NCBI RefSeq assembly: GCF_042652185.1
Contig: NZ_JBHSIX010000003.1
Length of the DNA stretch: 64,000 nucleotides
Strand: one strand, 5' to 3'
Source: Actinacidiphila fildesensis
GTDB taxonomy: Bacteria > Actinomycetota > Actinomycetes > Streptomycetales > Streptomycetaceae
In this document: piece by piece, positions 44,961 to 55,564 of the stretch
Position numbering within the stretch: the first letter of the stretch is position 1
How the letters are laid out: every line of letters begins with the position of its first letter
Position numbers and translations under genes: made by a program
The notes under the pieces: generated by a model
The model's input: the letters and a program-made list of their open reading frames with translations, nothing else
The model's database searches: none
Told to the model about the DNA's origin: nothing

Positions 44961-46241
44961 ATGAAGGTCGCCGAGCGCATGCCGGCTCTGCTGCGCGAAC
45001 GCCCGTTCCGCCAGTACTGGACCGGCCAGACCGTCTCGCTCTTCGGCGACCAGGTGTCGTTCCTCGCGATACCGCTCGCGGCCGTCCTGGTGCTGCACGC
45101 GGACGCCGCCCAGATGGGCTGGCTCTCCGCCGCGGGTCTGCTGCCGGCCCTGCTGTTCTCGCTGCCCGCGGGCGCGTGGGCCGACCGGCGGAGCAGGAGG
45201 CGGCGCATCATGATCGCCGCCGACCTGGTCCGCGCGGCGCTGATGCTCTCGCTGCCCGCCGCCTATGCCCTCGACGTGCTGACCCTCACGCACCTGTATG
45301 TGATCGCCTTCGCCGTCGGCGCCTGCAGCGTCGCCTTCGACGTCTCCAACGCCACGCTCTTCGTCTCTCTCGTGCGGCCCGGCCAGTACGTGGACGGCAA
45401 CGCGCTCGTCAACGGCAGCCGGGCCTTCTCCTTCGTGGCGGGGCCGAGTGTGGGCGGTCTGCTGGTGCAGATACTCGCCGCACCGCTCACGCTGCTCGTC
45501 GACGCCGTCTCCTACCTCGTCTCGGCCGGCTACCTGGCACGCATCTCCCCGGTGGAACCACCGGTCGCCCCGGCGGAGAAGGGGCACTTCACGGCCGGGC
45601 TGCGGTTCATGGCGGGCTCCCGCATCCTGCGCCCGCTGCTGGCCGCCGCGGCGACCGTGAACTTCTTCAACTTCGTCTTCCACACCATCGTCGTGCTCTA
45701 CGCGGTCGGTGAACTCGGCCTGAACGCGGGCGTGCTGGGGCTGGTGATCGGCGCCGGGGCGGTCGGCGGACTCATCGGCGCCGCCCTCAGCGGCCGGATC
45801 GTCCGGCGGATCGGGATCGGCCCGGCGGTCGTCCTCGGCTTCGCGGTCTTCCCCACCCCGCTGATCCTGGTGCCGCTGGCCGGCGGACCCACCCCGCTGG
45901 TCCTCGCCCTGCTCTTCCTCGCCGAATTCGTCTCCGGATTCGGGGTGATGGTGCTGGACATAGCCAGCGGCTCCCTGCAGAGCGCTGTCATCCCCGACCG
46001 GCTGCGGGCCCGGGTGACCGGGGCCTACCGCATGGTCAACCACGGCGTCCGCCCGCTCGGCGCCCTGGCGGGCGGCGTGCTCGGCACGGCACTCGGACTG
46101 CGGCCCACGCTGTGGATCGCCACCGTCGGCGGAGTGCTGTGCGTCCTGTGGCTGCTGCCCTCGCCGGTACCCCGGATACGCGAACTCCCGGACCAGGAGG
46201 AGATCCCGGCCCGGGAGGCCACAACGATGGAGCCGGCGTGA
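44961..46241 (+). CDS. MFS transporter (EntS/MdfA-like exporter)
   Basis: A 426-residue, 12-helix exporter. FRQYWTGQTVSLFGDQVSFLAI at helix 1 and GAWADRRSRRRRIMIAADLVRA at loop 2-3 are typical of the enterobactin-exporter/macrolide-efflux subgroup. VNGSRAFSFVAGPSVGGLLVQ is the helix 5 motif. It is the second gene of the operon with the ArsR-like regulator and has GAGGAG before its ATG. The substrate is unknown. The ArsR-like/MFS pair, the permease and the PNPOx gene separate comEC from holA, which suggests an insertion into the usual core order. Confidence 0.9.
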   Translation: MKVAERMPALLRERPFRQYWTGQTVSLFGDQVSFLAIPLAAVLVLHADAAQMGWLSAAGLLPALLFSLPAGAWADRRSRRRRIMIAADLVRAALMLSLPAAYALDVLTLTHLYVIAFAVGACSVAFDVSNATLFVSLVRPGQYVDGNALVNGSRAFSFVAGPSVGGLLVQILAAPLTLLVDAVSYLVSAGYLARISPVEPPVAPAEKGHFTAGLRFMAGSRILRPLLAAAATVNFFNFVFHTIVVLYAVGELGLNAGVLGLVIGAGAVGGLIGAALSGRIVRRIGIGPAVVLGFAVFPTPLILVPLAGGPTPLVLALLFLAEFVSGFGVMVLDIASGSLQSAVIPDRLRARVTGAYRMVNHGVRPLGALAGGVLGTALGLRPTLWIATVGGVLCVLWLLPSPVPRIRELPDQEEIPAREATTMEPA

Positions 46242-46279
46242 CGCGGCGCCCGCAGCGCCGCCGCACAACCGCGGTGTTC

Positions 46280-47728
46280 TCAGCCGGCCGTGGCGTGCAC
46301 GGGCTCGTCCTCCAGGCCCAGCTGCTCCTCCGGCACCGTGATCACCCAGCGGGTGTCCTGGCGGGGCCGCAGATAGAGCAGCCAGTACAGGCAGGCGACG
46401 GCCACGATGCCGCCGGTGATCGCGAGGTCCTTGATCTCCTGCACGTACAGGACGTAGGCCATCACCAGGATCAGGACCGCCGGGACCACGGGCCACAGCG
46501 GCATCCGCCACGCGGGCCGCGACTTGTGGCTGCCGCGCCGTGAGGCGAGGGCGCCGACCGCGACCAGCAGATACATCCCGGCGACCGCGACCCCGGTGAC
46601 ATTGGTGAGCGTGTCCAGCGGGGCGAAACAGAGCGCCGCACCCGGCACGCCGACCGCGAGGGTGGCCACCCACGGGGAGCCGAAGCGGCTGTTCAGCGTG
46701 GAGAACGCCTTGTTGACCGGCCGCGGCCAGGCGCGGTCGCGGGCCGAGGCGTAGAGCACCCGGGAGTTCTGGATGACCATGACGATGCCCGCATTGATGA
46801 TCGCCAGCGCGATGCACAGGCTGACGAACGTCCCCACGGCGGAGTTGCTCCAGGCCTTCACCATCGCCGAGAGGTTGCCCTCGGTCAGGGTCTGCATGTC
46901 GGGCGCGCCGAGCGTGATCGCGATGGTGGGGACGATGACGACCACGGCGCCGATGCCCAGTGTCCACAGCACGGTCCGCGAGACGTTCCGGCGCGGGTTC
47001 TCCATCTCCTCCGACAGGTACACCGCCGTGCTGAAGCCCTGCAGCACGAAGAGCGCGACGGCCAGCCCCGCGACGATCGCGCCGCCGGTGAGGGCGGCGG
47101 TGGCCGGGCTGCCCGGCGCGCCGCCGGTCGCCTCGACGACCGGGTGGATGAGCGTGGACGCCGAACGGGAGGAGTGCGAGAAGCCGAGGACGGCGACCAC
47201 TCCGGCCGCGATGACCTCCAGGACCAGGAAGATGCCGGTGATCCAGGCGTTCGCCCGCAGATCGAGCAGGCCCATGACGGTGGCGAGCAGCATGACGCCC
47301 GCGCCCGCCCACTGGGCGTTGATGTGCATGATCGGTTCGAGGTACTCGCCGGTGCCGAGCGCGATGATCGGCGGCACGATCATGACCACGATCAGCGACA
47401 GGATGAAGACGATCCAGCCCGCCAGCCGGCCGATCAGCGTCCCGACCATGGCGTACTCGCCGCCCGCGCTCGGGATGAGGGTGCCGAGCTCGGAGTAGCA
47501 GAAGGCCACCGCGATGCACAGGACGGCCGCGATCACGATGGTCAGCGCCGTCCCGGTGCCGAGATCCCCGAAGAGGCCCGGCACGATGACGAAGAGCGAC
47601 GAGGCGGGCGTCAGGCAGGACAGCGTCAGCAGCGTGCCGCCGACCACGCCGATGGACCGGGTGAGGGCCTTCGGCGGGGTGACGGGCGGCGCGATGGGGG
47701 AGTGCGGAGGACGCAGCGTGTCAGTCAT
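46280..47728 (-). CDS. APC-family amino-acid permease
   Basis: A 482-residue amino acid/polyamine/organocation transporter with about 12 membrane helices. The N-terminal cytoplasmic segment is followed by SIGVVGGTLLTLSCLTPASS, the unwound helix 1 region, then AFCYSELGTLIPSAGGEYAMV in helix 2. SEEMENPRRNVSRTVLWTLG is the conserved loop after helix 6. Substrate cannot be told from sequence. It is a monocistronic minus-strand gene between the MFS operon (convergent, 38 bp) and the PNPOx-like gene. Confidence 0.9.
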   Translation of the reverse strand: MTDTLRPPHSPIAPPVTPPKALTRSIGVVGGTLLTLSCLTPASSLFVIVPGLFGDLGTGTALTIVIAAVLCIAVAFCYSELGTLIPSAGGEYAMVGTLIGRLAGWIVFILSLIVVMIVPPIIALGTGEYLEPIMHINAQWAGAGVMLLATVMGLLDLRANAWITGIFLVLEVIAAGVVAVLGFSHSSRSASTLIHPVVEATGGAPGSPATAALTGGAIVAGLAVALFVLQGFSTAVYLSEEMENPRRNVSRTVLWTLGIGAVVVIVPTIAITLGAPDMQTLTEGNLSAMVKAWSNSAVGTFVSLCIALAIINAGIVMVIQNSRVLYASARDRAWPRPVNKAFSTLNSRFGSPWVATLAVGVPGAALCFAPLDTLTNVTGVAVAGMYLLVAVGALASRRGSHKSRPAWRMPLWPVVPAVLILVMAYVLYVQEIKDLAITGGIVAVACLYWLLYLRPRQDTRWVITVPEEQLGLEDEPVHATAG

Positions 47729-47814
47729 GCGGGGTCCGATCGGATGGTGCTGAGGGGGGCTTACCGCCTCCGGTCCAGGGAAAATCGAAGCGGAACGGCC
47801 GCTTCATCCCCGGC

Positions 47815-47844
47815 ATCAAACCCCGGCCGCCAAGAACGCGTCAA
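47815..47844 (-). promoter_or_regulatory. Predicted promoter of the APC permease
   Basis: On the minus strand TTGACG (plus 47839-47844), an 18-nt spacer and TTTGAT (plus 47815-47820) lie about 87 nt before the start codon, in an otherwise gene-free stretch of about 210 bp. Confidence 0.45.
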
Positions 47845-47940
47845 GAGATTCAGAACAACGAAATCCGTCGTCAATATTGCCGTTCCATGGTGTATGCGAA
47901 GCAATGGATCACCCGAGCTGTCGACCTCGATAGATTCCCG

Positions 47941-48471
47941 TCAGAGAAGCCACTGGCCATCACGCATCAGGTCCCGGTCCTTCAACTCGGCCACGGTGCC
48001 CCACGCCTGGACGGTGTGCGGCTGGACCCGGAACCACAGATAGGACGGTCCGTCGCCGCGCGGATCCCAGTCGCCCTTCGCGGCGAAGGCATCACCGATC
48101 TCGACGGGCAGCTCCGCGGCGGTCAGGGTGCCGGCCGTGGCATCGATCTGGACGACGTCACGGGTGTGCCCCAGGCAGACCCGCACCAGCCCGCTCTCCC
48201 GCAGATTGCGGCCGGTGGGATTCGTACCGCGGGTGGACAGCCACAGCGCCTCGCCGTCCCACAGGAAGAACAGCGGCACCAGGCACGGCGCCCCCTGGGC
48301 GTCGGCGGTGGCCACCCATACGTCCGCGTCGTGTTCGAGCCGGTGCAGCGCCTCGTCCTTGCGCTGCTTCAAGCTCCGGGGCCCGTCCGGAACGGGCGAA
48401 GGGGGCGAAGCGGGAGAGACGGCAGCGGAAGAAGGGGCGGAAGGCGTGAGCGGTGCGGAAGGTGTCGTCAT
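47941..48471 (-). CDS. Pyridoxamine 5'-phosphate oxidase-like flavin/F420-binding protein
   Basis: A 176-residue split-barrel protein. After a disordered Ser/Pro/Ala leader (about 1-35) the fold begins with LKQRKDEALHRLEHDADVWV, then APCLVPLFFLWDGEALWLST for cofactor contact, RNLRESGLVRVCLGHTRDVV, and ends with YLWFRVQPHTVQAWG. Actinobacterial members of this group use FMN, haem or F420. The cofactor cannot be settled here. It is a single gene between the permease and a small DUF-type gene. ATG 48471 is the only start that keeps the whole fold. Confidence 0.8.
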   Translation of the reverse strand: MTTPSAPLTPSAPSSAAVSPASPPSPVPDGPRSLKQRKDEALHRLEHDADVWVATADAQGAPCLVPLFFLWDGEALWLSTRGTNPTGRNLRESGLVRVCLGHTRDVVQIDATAGTLTAAELPVEIGDAFAAKGDWDPRGDGPSYLWFRVQPHTVQAWGTVAELKDRDLMRDGQWLL

Positions 48472-48554
48472 GCCCCGTGACGCTACCGAGCACCGACGGA
48501 CGCCACCAGAGCCCGCGGCACTAGATCTCCGGACCTAGGCCGCCCGGCGACCCG

Positions 48555-48806
48555 CTACTCGCGGGGCTGTTCCCGCCAGCCGTCGAACTCCTCCGCCAGG
48601 GCGTGCAGGGCGGCGCCTTCGAGGCGGCCCTCCTCGTCCTCCACCACGACCAGCCACTGGGCGTCCTCGGCGTCGTCCTCGCCGGCCAGGGCGTCACGGA
48701 CGAGCTGCGGCTCGAAGGGGAGGCCGAACCGCTCCATGGCCGCCTCTGCGGCCTCCTCGGCGGCATCGCGGTCGGGCAGCACCAGGACATGTCGTACGTC
48801 GCTCAC
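48555..48806 (-). CDS. Small acidic protein divergent from holA
   Basis: An 83-residue protein starting MSDVRHVLVLPDRDAAEEAA, with a predicted beta-alpha-beta start, then FEPQLVRDALAGEDDAEDAQ and WLVVVEDEEGRL, ending in an amphipathic helix. The overall charge is strongly negative. GTG 48806 is chosen because GGAGAA lies 8 nt upstream on its strand; longer frames are antisense of holA. The starts of this gene and holA are 57 bp apart. It resembles small ribonuclease-E-inhibitor-like or RraB-type acidic proteins in size only. No function is assigned. Confidence 0.75.
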   Translation of the reverse strand: MSDVRHVLVLPDRDAAEEAAEAAMERFGLPFEPQLVRDALAGEDDAEDAQWLVVVEDEEGRLEGAALHALAEEFDGWREQPRE

Positions 48807-48863
48807 CGGACCATTCTCCGCCATGGCCGCCGCTGTCAGTCCCCCGTGGGATGCTGGTCCGCG

Positions 48864-49850
48864 ATGGCCAGGAAGAGTTCCCCAGACGATCTGCTCGCTC
48901 CGCTCACGCTCGCCGTGGGCCAGGAGGACCTGCTGCTCGACCGCGCCGTGCGGGAGGTGATCGTGGCGGCGCGCGCCGCCGACGCCGACACCGATGTGCG
49001 CGACCTCGCCCCCGGAGTGCTGCAGCCCGGCACCCTCGCCGAGCTGACCAGCCCCTCGCTCTTCGCCGAGCGCAAGGTCGTCATCGTGCGCGACGCGCAC
49101 GACCTCGGTGCGGACACGATCAAGGACGTGAAGGCGTACCTGGACTCGCCCGCCGAGGAGATCACCCTGGTGCTGCTGCACGCCGGCGGGGCCAAGGGCA
49201 AAGCTCTGCTGGACGCGGCCCGCAAGGCGGGGGCCCGCGAGGTCGCCTGCCCGAAGATGACCAAGCCGGCCGACCGGCTGGCGTTCGTGCGGAGCGAGTT
49301 CCGCGCCCTGGGCCGCTCCGCGACCCCCGAGGCCACCCAGACGCTGGTCGACGCCATCGGCAGCGACCTGCGCGAGCTGGCCAGCGCCGCCGCCCAGCTC
49401 GTCGCCGACGTCGAGGGCACGATCGACGAGGCCGTCGTCGCCCGCTACTACACCGGCCGCGCCGAGGCCACCGGCTTCGAGGTCGCCGACTTCGCCGTCA
49501 CCGGCCGGACCGCGGAGGCGCTGGAGCGGCTGCGCTGGGCCCTCTCGGTGGGCCAGCCGCTGCCCGGCATCACCTTCGCCCTCGCCTCGGGCGTGCGCGC
49601 CATCGGCAAGCTCGCCTCCGCCCCGCGCGGCGCCAACCCCGGCCAGCTCGCCCGTGACCTGGGCATGCCCCCGTGGAAGATCGACCGGGTGCGCCAGCAG
49701 ATGCGCGGCTGGACCGGCGACGGGGTCTCCGCCGCGCTGCGCGCCGTCGCCGAGGCGGACGCCGCGGTCAAGGGCGGCAGCGCGGACCCCGCATACGCCC
49801 TGGAGAAAGCCGTCGTGGCGGTGGCCCGCGCCGCCCGCGACCGCTCGTAG
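48864..49850 (+). CDS. holA: DNA polymerase III subunit delta
   Basis: Clamp-loader subunit that opens the beta sliding clamp. The 328 residues begin MARKSSPDDLLAPLTLAVGQ, with EDLLLDRAVREVI at the start of the AAA-like domain I, SPSLFAERKVVIVRDAHDLG for the clamp-contact region, GSDLRELASAAAQLV for domain II and a helical collar domain III (about 210-328; VADFAVTGRTAEALERL). As in other delta subunits there is no P-loop. ATG 48864 is preferred over upstream starts that would overlap the divergent gene. It is the usual partner downstream of comEC in actinobacteria, here displaced by an accessory block. Confidence 0.93.
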   Translation: MARKSSPDDLLAPLTLAVGQEDLLLDRAVREVIVAARAADADTDVRDLAPGVLQPGTLAELTSPSLFAERKVVIVRDAHDLGADTIKDVKAYLDSPAEEITLVLLHAGGAKGKALLDAARKAGAREVACPKMTKPADRLAFVRSEFRALGRSATPEATQTLVDAIGSDLRELASAAAQLVADVEGTIDEAVVARYYTGRAEATGFEVADFAVTGRTAEALERLRWALSVGQPLPGITFALASGVRAIGKLASAPRGANPGQLARDLGMPPWKIDRVRQQMRGWTGDGVSAALRAVAEADAAVKGGSADPAYALEKAVVAVARAARDRS

Positions 49851-49947
49851 AAGCCTGGCGGCTCCTGGAGTCGCGGGCGGCCCAGCAGGCCTCCGGCCGG
49901 GCCGCCCGGCTCAGTTCCTCAGCCCCGGCTCAGTTCTTCGGCCCCGC

Positions 49948-50802
49948 TCAGTTCTTCAGCTTGGCCAGCGTCGCCGTGGTGGAGCTCTTCACCCAGCCGG
50001 TGACCTCGCTCACCGACGGCGGGGTCTTGTCCTTGTCGAGCGAGGACAGATACATGCTCCAGGCCATCTGGTACGTCATCCAGCCGTCCCGCACGGCCAG
50101 CGTCACCGAGCGCGACCCGGACGAGCCGCTGATCGTGTCCTCGGTGATCAGATAGGCCGCGTCGCCGAAGCCGGTGACCTTCTCGGCCTTGTAGTCGCCC
50201 TTGCGCTGCGTGTAGCTCTCCCACCGCGCCACGAACTCGGCCGACGGATCGGTCGTCTTGTGCAACTGCACCGTGGTGGACAGATAGGCGTCCGCGTAGG
50301 TCGACCCCGAAGCCTTGAGGTCCATGTCGCAGTACATGTCGTCCAGCGCGTCGTGCTTGAGCGTGTACGTCACCGGGGAGCTGTCGCTCTCCGGGTACTT
50401 GCCCTTGAAGGCCGAGATCTCGGCGGCCGAGCAGACATCGGACTGGACCTTGTACCCCTTGAGGTCGGCGGTCGCGGTGTCCTTGTCCTTCCCGCCGAGC
50501 AGAAGCACTCCGCCGCCCCAGAAGGCGGACGCGACCAGCGCGCCGACGGCCGCCCACAGCACGGCCTTCCCGGCGCCCGAGCCACCGCCCGGCGGCGGTG
50601 GCGGCAGCTGCGGTATCGGCGCACCCTGCGGTCCGTAGTACGACCCGGGCTGGCCCGGCTGCGGCGGTACCTGCTGCGGCATGGGCTGCGCGTACGGGTT
50701 CTGCTGGGCCGGAACCGGCGGCCCGAACCCCGGCGAGGGCTGCGCGGCGGACTGGGGACCCGGATACGGGTAGGCGCTCGGCTGATCAGGCGGCGTCGAC
50801 AT
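49948..50802 (-). CDS. Pro-rich single-pass membrane protein with extracellular domain
   Basis: A 284-residue protein. A Pro/Gln/Tyr-rich cytoplasmic N-terminus (about 1-75; YPYPGPQSAAQPSPGFGPP) precedes one membrane helix (about 80-102; AVLWAAVGALVASAFWGGGVL). The rest is an extracellular alpha/beta domain with two Cys residues (SDVCSAAEISAF and MYCDMDLKAS) probably forming a disulphide. This layout is common in actinobacterial DUF3558-like and sensor-like wall proteins, but no domain is identified with confidence. The start is ATG 50802. It lies downstream of rpsT on the same strand, beyond a strong terminator. Confidence 0.72.
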   Translation of the reverse strand: MSTPPDQPSAYPYPGPQSAAQPSPGFGPPVPAQQNPYAQPMPQQVPPQPGQPGSYYGPQGAPIPQLPPPPPGGGSGAGKAVLWAAVGALVASAFWGGGVLLLGGKDKDTATADLKGYKVQSDVCSAAEISAFKGKYPESDSSPVTYTLKHDALDDMYCDMDLKASGSTYADAYLSTTVQLHKTTDPSAEFVARWESYTQRKGDYKAEKVTGFGDAAYLITEDTISGSSGSRSVTLAVRDGWMTYQMAWSMYLSSLDKDKTPPSVSEVTGWVKSSTTATLAKLKN

Positions 50803-50822
50803 GCCGTGAGGATATGGCAACG

Positions 50823-50869
50823 CCGAAGGCCCCGCTGCCGTCCCGTGAGGATGGCTGCGGGGCCTTCGG
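50823..50869 (-). terminator. Terminator of rpsT
   Basis: CCGAAGGCCCCGC (50823-50835) pairs with GCGGGGCCTTCGG (50857-50869). It lies 136 nt beyond the rpsT stop and just upstream of the next minus-strand start. Confidence 0.8.
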
Positions 50870-51004
50870 ATGATGCTGTGTGCGCCGCACCCGCGTGGCG
50901 AACGGCCGAGCGCGGCGCGATGTCTTTCGGTTGCCGGTCCGGGCGGTAGAGGGGCCGCTGGTTCCGTTTCCGGCGAGATGGGGCCAGGGGCCCCGGTCAA
51001 ACGG

Positions 51005-51271
51005 TCAGGCCTTGATCGAGGCGACCTTGTGAGCCAGCGCGGACTTCTTGTTCGCGGCCTGGTTCTTGTGGATGACGCCCTTGCTGACGGCCTTGTCGAG
51101 CTTCTGCGCGGCCTCGCGGTTGGCGATGGTGGCCTTCTCGAGGTCACCGGTCGCCGCGGCCTCGCGGGCCTTGCGGATCGCGGTCTTGAGGGAGGACTTG
51201 ACCGCCTTGTTGCGCAGGCGCGCCTTCTCGTTGGTCTTGTTCCGCTTGATCTGGGACTTGATGTTCGCCAC
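51005..51271 (-). CDS. rpsT: 30S ribosomal protein S20
   Basis: Primary 16S rRNA-binding protein, 88 residues, almost entirely helical and basic. It begins MANIKSQIKRNKTNEKARLR and contains KSSLKTAIRKAREAAATGD and VIHKNQAANKKSALAHKVA, all characteristic of S20. The length is normal. It is divergent from lepA across 197 bp, the usual actinobacterial pairing of S20 with the LepA translation factor, and it is followed by a strong hairpin. Confidence 0.97.
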   Translation of the reverse strand: MANIKSQIKRNKTNEKARLRNKAVKSSLKTAIRKAREAAATGDLEKATIANREAAQKLDKAVSKGVIHKNQAANKKSALAHKVASIKA

Positions 51272-51468
51272 GAAGGAGCCTTCTCAGGTTCGGGTACTTT
51301 TCATTGAGCGCCTCGGGTCACAGGGCACGAGGCACAGTGCTCCAGGCTACCAGCCGCCCGCACGACCTCCCAAACCGGTCCCAGGCCTCCAGTCATGGGA
51401 CGATGGGGGTCAACGTATCGATCCGCCTACAGACGTCAGACGTCAAGCGTCGAGAAACAGGACCCTGC

Positions 51469-53355
<1,887 letters not shown>

Positions 53356-53379
53356 TTCTTCGCGTCACACTCCGCGCCC

Positions 53380-53411
53380 AGGGCGCCCCACCGGAAACGG
53401 AGGGGCGCCCT
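53380..53411 (+). terminator. Terminator after lepA
   Basis: AGGGCGCCCC (53380-53389) pairs with GGGGCGCCCT (53402-53411) around a 12-nt loop. Confidence 0.82.
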
Positions 53412-53609
53412 CCGTGTATCCGGCCCGGTTCGCGGGCGCAACCCCCACCTGCGACGCGTCCGAAGCATGTACCTGGCACCTACTCGATTGGTTACGGTTG
53501 CAACGAGCGGCCCTGAGCCCCTTACGCGCCGGGCGATGGGCCTCTACTCTGATCGCGACGCAGAGGTTACTGGTGAGTTAACAGAGCAGGCGCGGGCCCG
53601 GAGGATGTC

Positions 53610-55496
53610 GTGACAGAGACACAGACGCTGATCGAGACCCGACCGCCATCCGTGGCGACACTCTTCCTCGAACGGGTGGAGTCGACTCCCGACGCGGAGG
53701 CATACCGCTACCCCGTGATCGACGCGGCCGGGGGCCCGGACAGCTGGCGTTCGCTGACCTGGGGCCAGGCCTCGGGACGGGTGTTCGCCATCGCGGCCGG
53801 TCTGATGGACCTCGGGATCCGTTCCGAGGAGCGGGTGGCCATCGCCTCCGCGACACGCGTCGAGTGGATCCTCGCCGACCTGGGAGTGCTGTGCGCGGGT
53901 GCGGCCACCACGACGATCTACCCCAGCACCAACGCCGACGAGACGGCCTTCATCCTCGCGGACTCCGGCAGCCGGGTGCTGATCGCGGAGGACGCCGTAC
54001 AGGTCGGCAAGGCCCGCGAGCGGCGCGCCGAGCTTCCGGAGCTGGCCCATGTGGTCGTGATCGACGCCACCGGTGTCGAGGACGCCGACGGCTCCGGTGA
54101 CGGCTGGGTGCTCTCGCTCGACGAGCTGGAGCGGCGCGGCGCGGCGTTCCTGGAGAAGCACCCCGAGGCGGTCAAGGACGCCGTCGGCGCGATCACCCGC
54201 GACCAGCTCGCGACGCTGATCTACACCTCCGGCACCACCGGCCGCCCCAAGGGCGTGCGGCTGCCGCACGACTGCTGGGCTTACATGGCCCGCGCGATCC
54301 AGTCGGTCGGCCTGCTCGACGAGAACGACGTCCAGTACCTGTGGCTGCCGCTCGCGCACGTCTTCGGCAAGGTGCTCACCGCCGGCCACATCACCATCGG
54401 CCACGTCACCGCCGTGGACGGCCGGGTCGACAAGATCATCACCAATCTGCCGCTGATCCAGCCGACCTACATGGCGGCAGTGCCCAGGATCTTCGAGAAG
54501 GTCTACAACGGTGTGGCGGCCAAGGCCCGCGCGGGCGGCGGCGCCAAGTACAAGATCTTCAAGTGGGCGTCGGAAGTGGCCCGCGAGTACGCCAAGGTCA
54601 CCCAGAACAACCTGCGCCTCACCGGCAAGGCCAGCGCCCCCTTCGGGCTCTCCGCGAAGCACGCCGTGGCCGACAAGCTCGTCTACGCCAAGATCCGCGA
54701 GGCGTTCGGCGGCAAGCTGCGCGCCTGCGTCTCCGGCTCCGCCGCGCTGTCGCCCGAGATCGGCTACTTCTTCTCCGGCGTCGGCATCCACATCCTGGAG
54801 GGCTACGGGCTCACCGAGTCCAGCGCCGCCAGCTTCGTCAACCCCGGCGAGTCGTACCGCACCGGCACCGTCGGCAAGCCGCTGCCCGGCCTCGAGGTCC
54901 GGATCGCGGAGGACGGCGAGATCATGCTGCGCGGCCCCGGCATCATGCAGGGCTACCACGGGCTGCCGGAGAAGACCGCCGAGGTCCTGGAGCCCGACGG
55001 CTGGTTCCACACCGGTGACATCGGGGAGCTGTCCGCCGACGGCTTCCTGACGATCACCGACCGCAAGAAGGACATCATCAAGAACTCGAACGGCAAGTAC
55101 ATCGCGCCCGCCGCGGTGGAAGGCCAGTTCAAGGCGGTCTGTCCGTTCGTCAGCAACGTCCTGGTGATCGGCGCGGACCGCAACTTCTGCACCGCGCTGC
55201 TCGCCCTGGACGAGCCGACGATCCTCGGCTGGGCCACCGAGAACGGGCTCGAAGGCCGGAGCTACGCCGAGGTCGTCGCCTCCCCGCAGGCCCGCGAGCT
55301 GATCGAGGGCTATGTGGCGCGGGTCAACGAGGACCTGCAGCGCTGGCAGCAGATCAAGCAGTTCCGGCTGCTGCCCCGCGACCTCGACGTCGAGCACGGC
55401 GACCTGACCCCGAGCCTCAAGCTCAAGCGGCCGGTCGTCGAGCGCGAGTTCCAGTCGCTGATCGACGACATGTACGCGGGATCGCGCGAGGCGTAG
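53610..55496 (+). CDS. AMP-dependent long-chain fatty-acid-CoA ligase (FadD15-like)
   Basis: Acyl-adenylate-forming enzyme of 628 residues that activates fatty acids with ATP and CoA. The P-loop-like motif YTSGTTGRPKGVRLPH begins at Tyr205. GYGLTESSAASFVNPGESYR is the A5 region, WFHTGDIGELSADGFLTITD is A7 and RKKDIIKNSNGKYIAPAAVE is A8. LGWATENGLEGRSYAE and the terminal LTPSLKLKRPVVEREF (with the A10 Lys) complete the ligase fold. It resembles the long-chain FadD15 group of mycobacteria. GGAGG lies 5 nt before GTG 53610. It is monocistronic between lepA and hemW. Confidence 0.92.
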   Translation: MTETQTLIETRPPSVATLFLERVESTPDAEAYRYPVIDAAGGPDSWRSLTWGQASGRVFAIAAGLMDLGIRSEERVAIASATRVEWILADLGVLCAGAATTTIYPSTNADETAFILADSGSRVLIAEDAVQVGKARERRAELPELAHVVVIDATGVEDADGSGDGWVLSLDELERRGAAFLEKHPEAVKDAVGAITRDQLATLIYTSGTTGRPKGVRLPHDCWAYMARAIQSVGLLDENDVQYLWLPLAHVFGKVLTAGHITIGHVTAVDGRVDKIITNLPLIQPTYMAAVPRIFEKVYNGVAAKARAGGGAKYKIFKWASEVAREYAKVTQNNLRLTGKASAPFGLSAKHAVADKLVYAKIREAFGGKLRACVSGSAALSPEIGYFFSGVGIHILEGYGLTESSAASFVNPGESYRTGTVGKPLPGLEVRIAEDGEIMLRGPGIMQGYHGLPEKTAEVLEPDGWFHTGDIGELSADGFLTITDRKKDIIKNSNGKYIAPAAVEGQFKAVCPFVSNVLVIGADRNFCTALLALDEPTILGWATENGLEGRSYAEVVASPQARELIEGYVARVNEDLQRWQQIKQFRLLPRDLDVEHGDLTPSLKLKRPVVEREFQSLIDDMYAGSREA

Positions 55497-55564
55497 CAGG
55501 AGCGATGGCGCTCGTCCCCGAGTGAGTGGGACGAGCGCCGCCGCCGGGGGCGGACAATGGGGTC

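Noticed and set aside
51304..51468. 55-residue N-terminal extension of LepA
   Set aside because: Not conserved in LepA and lies in the promoter region shared with rpsT; GTG 51469 gives the normal protein.
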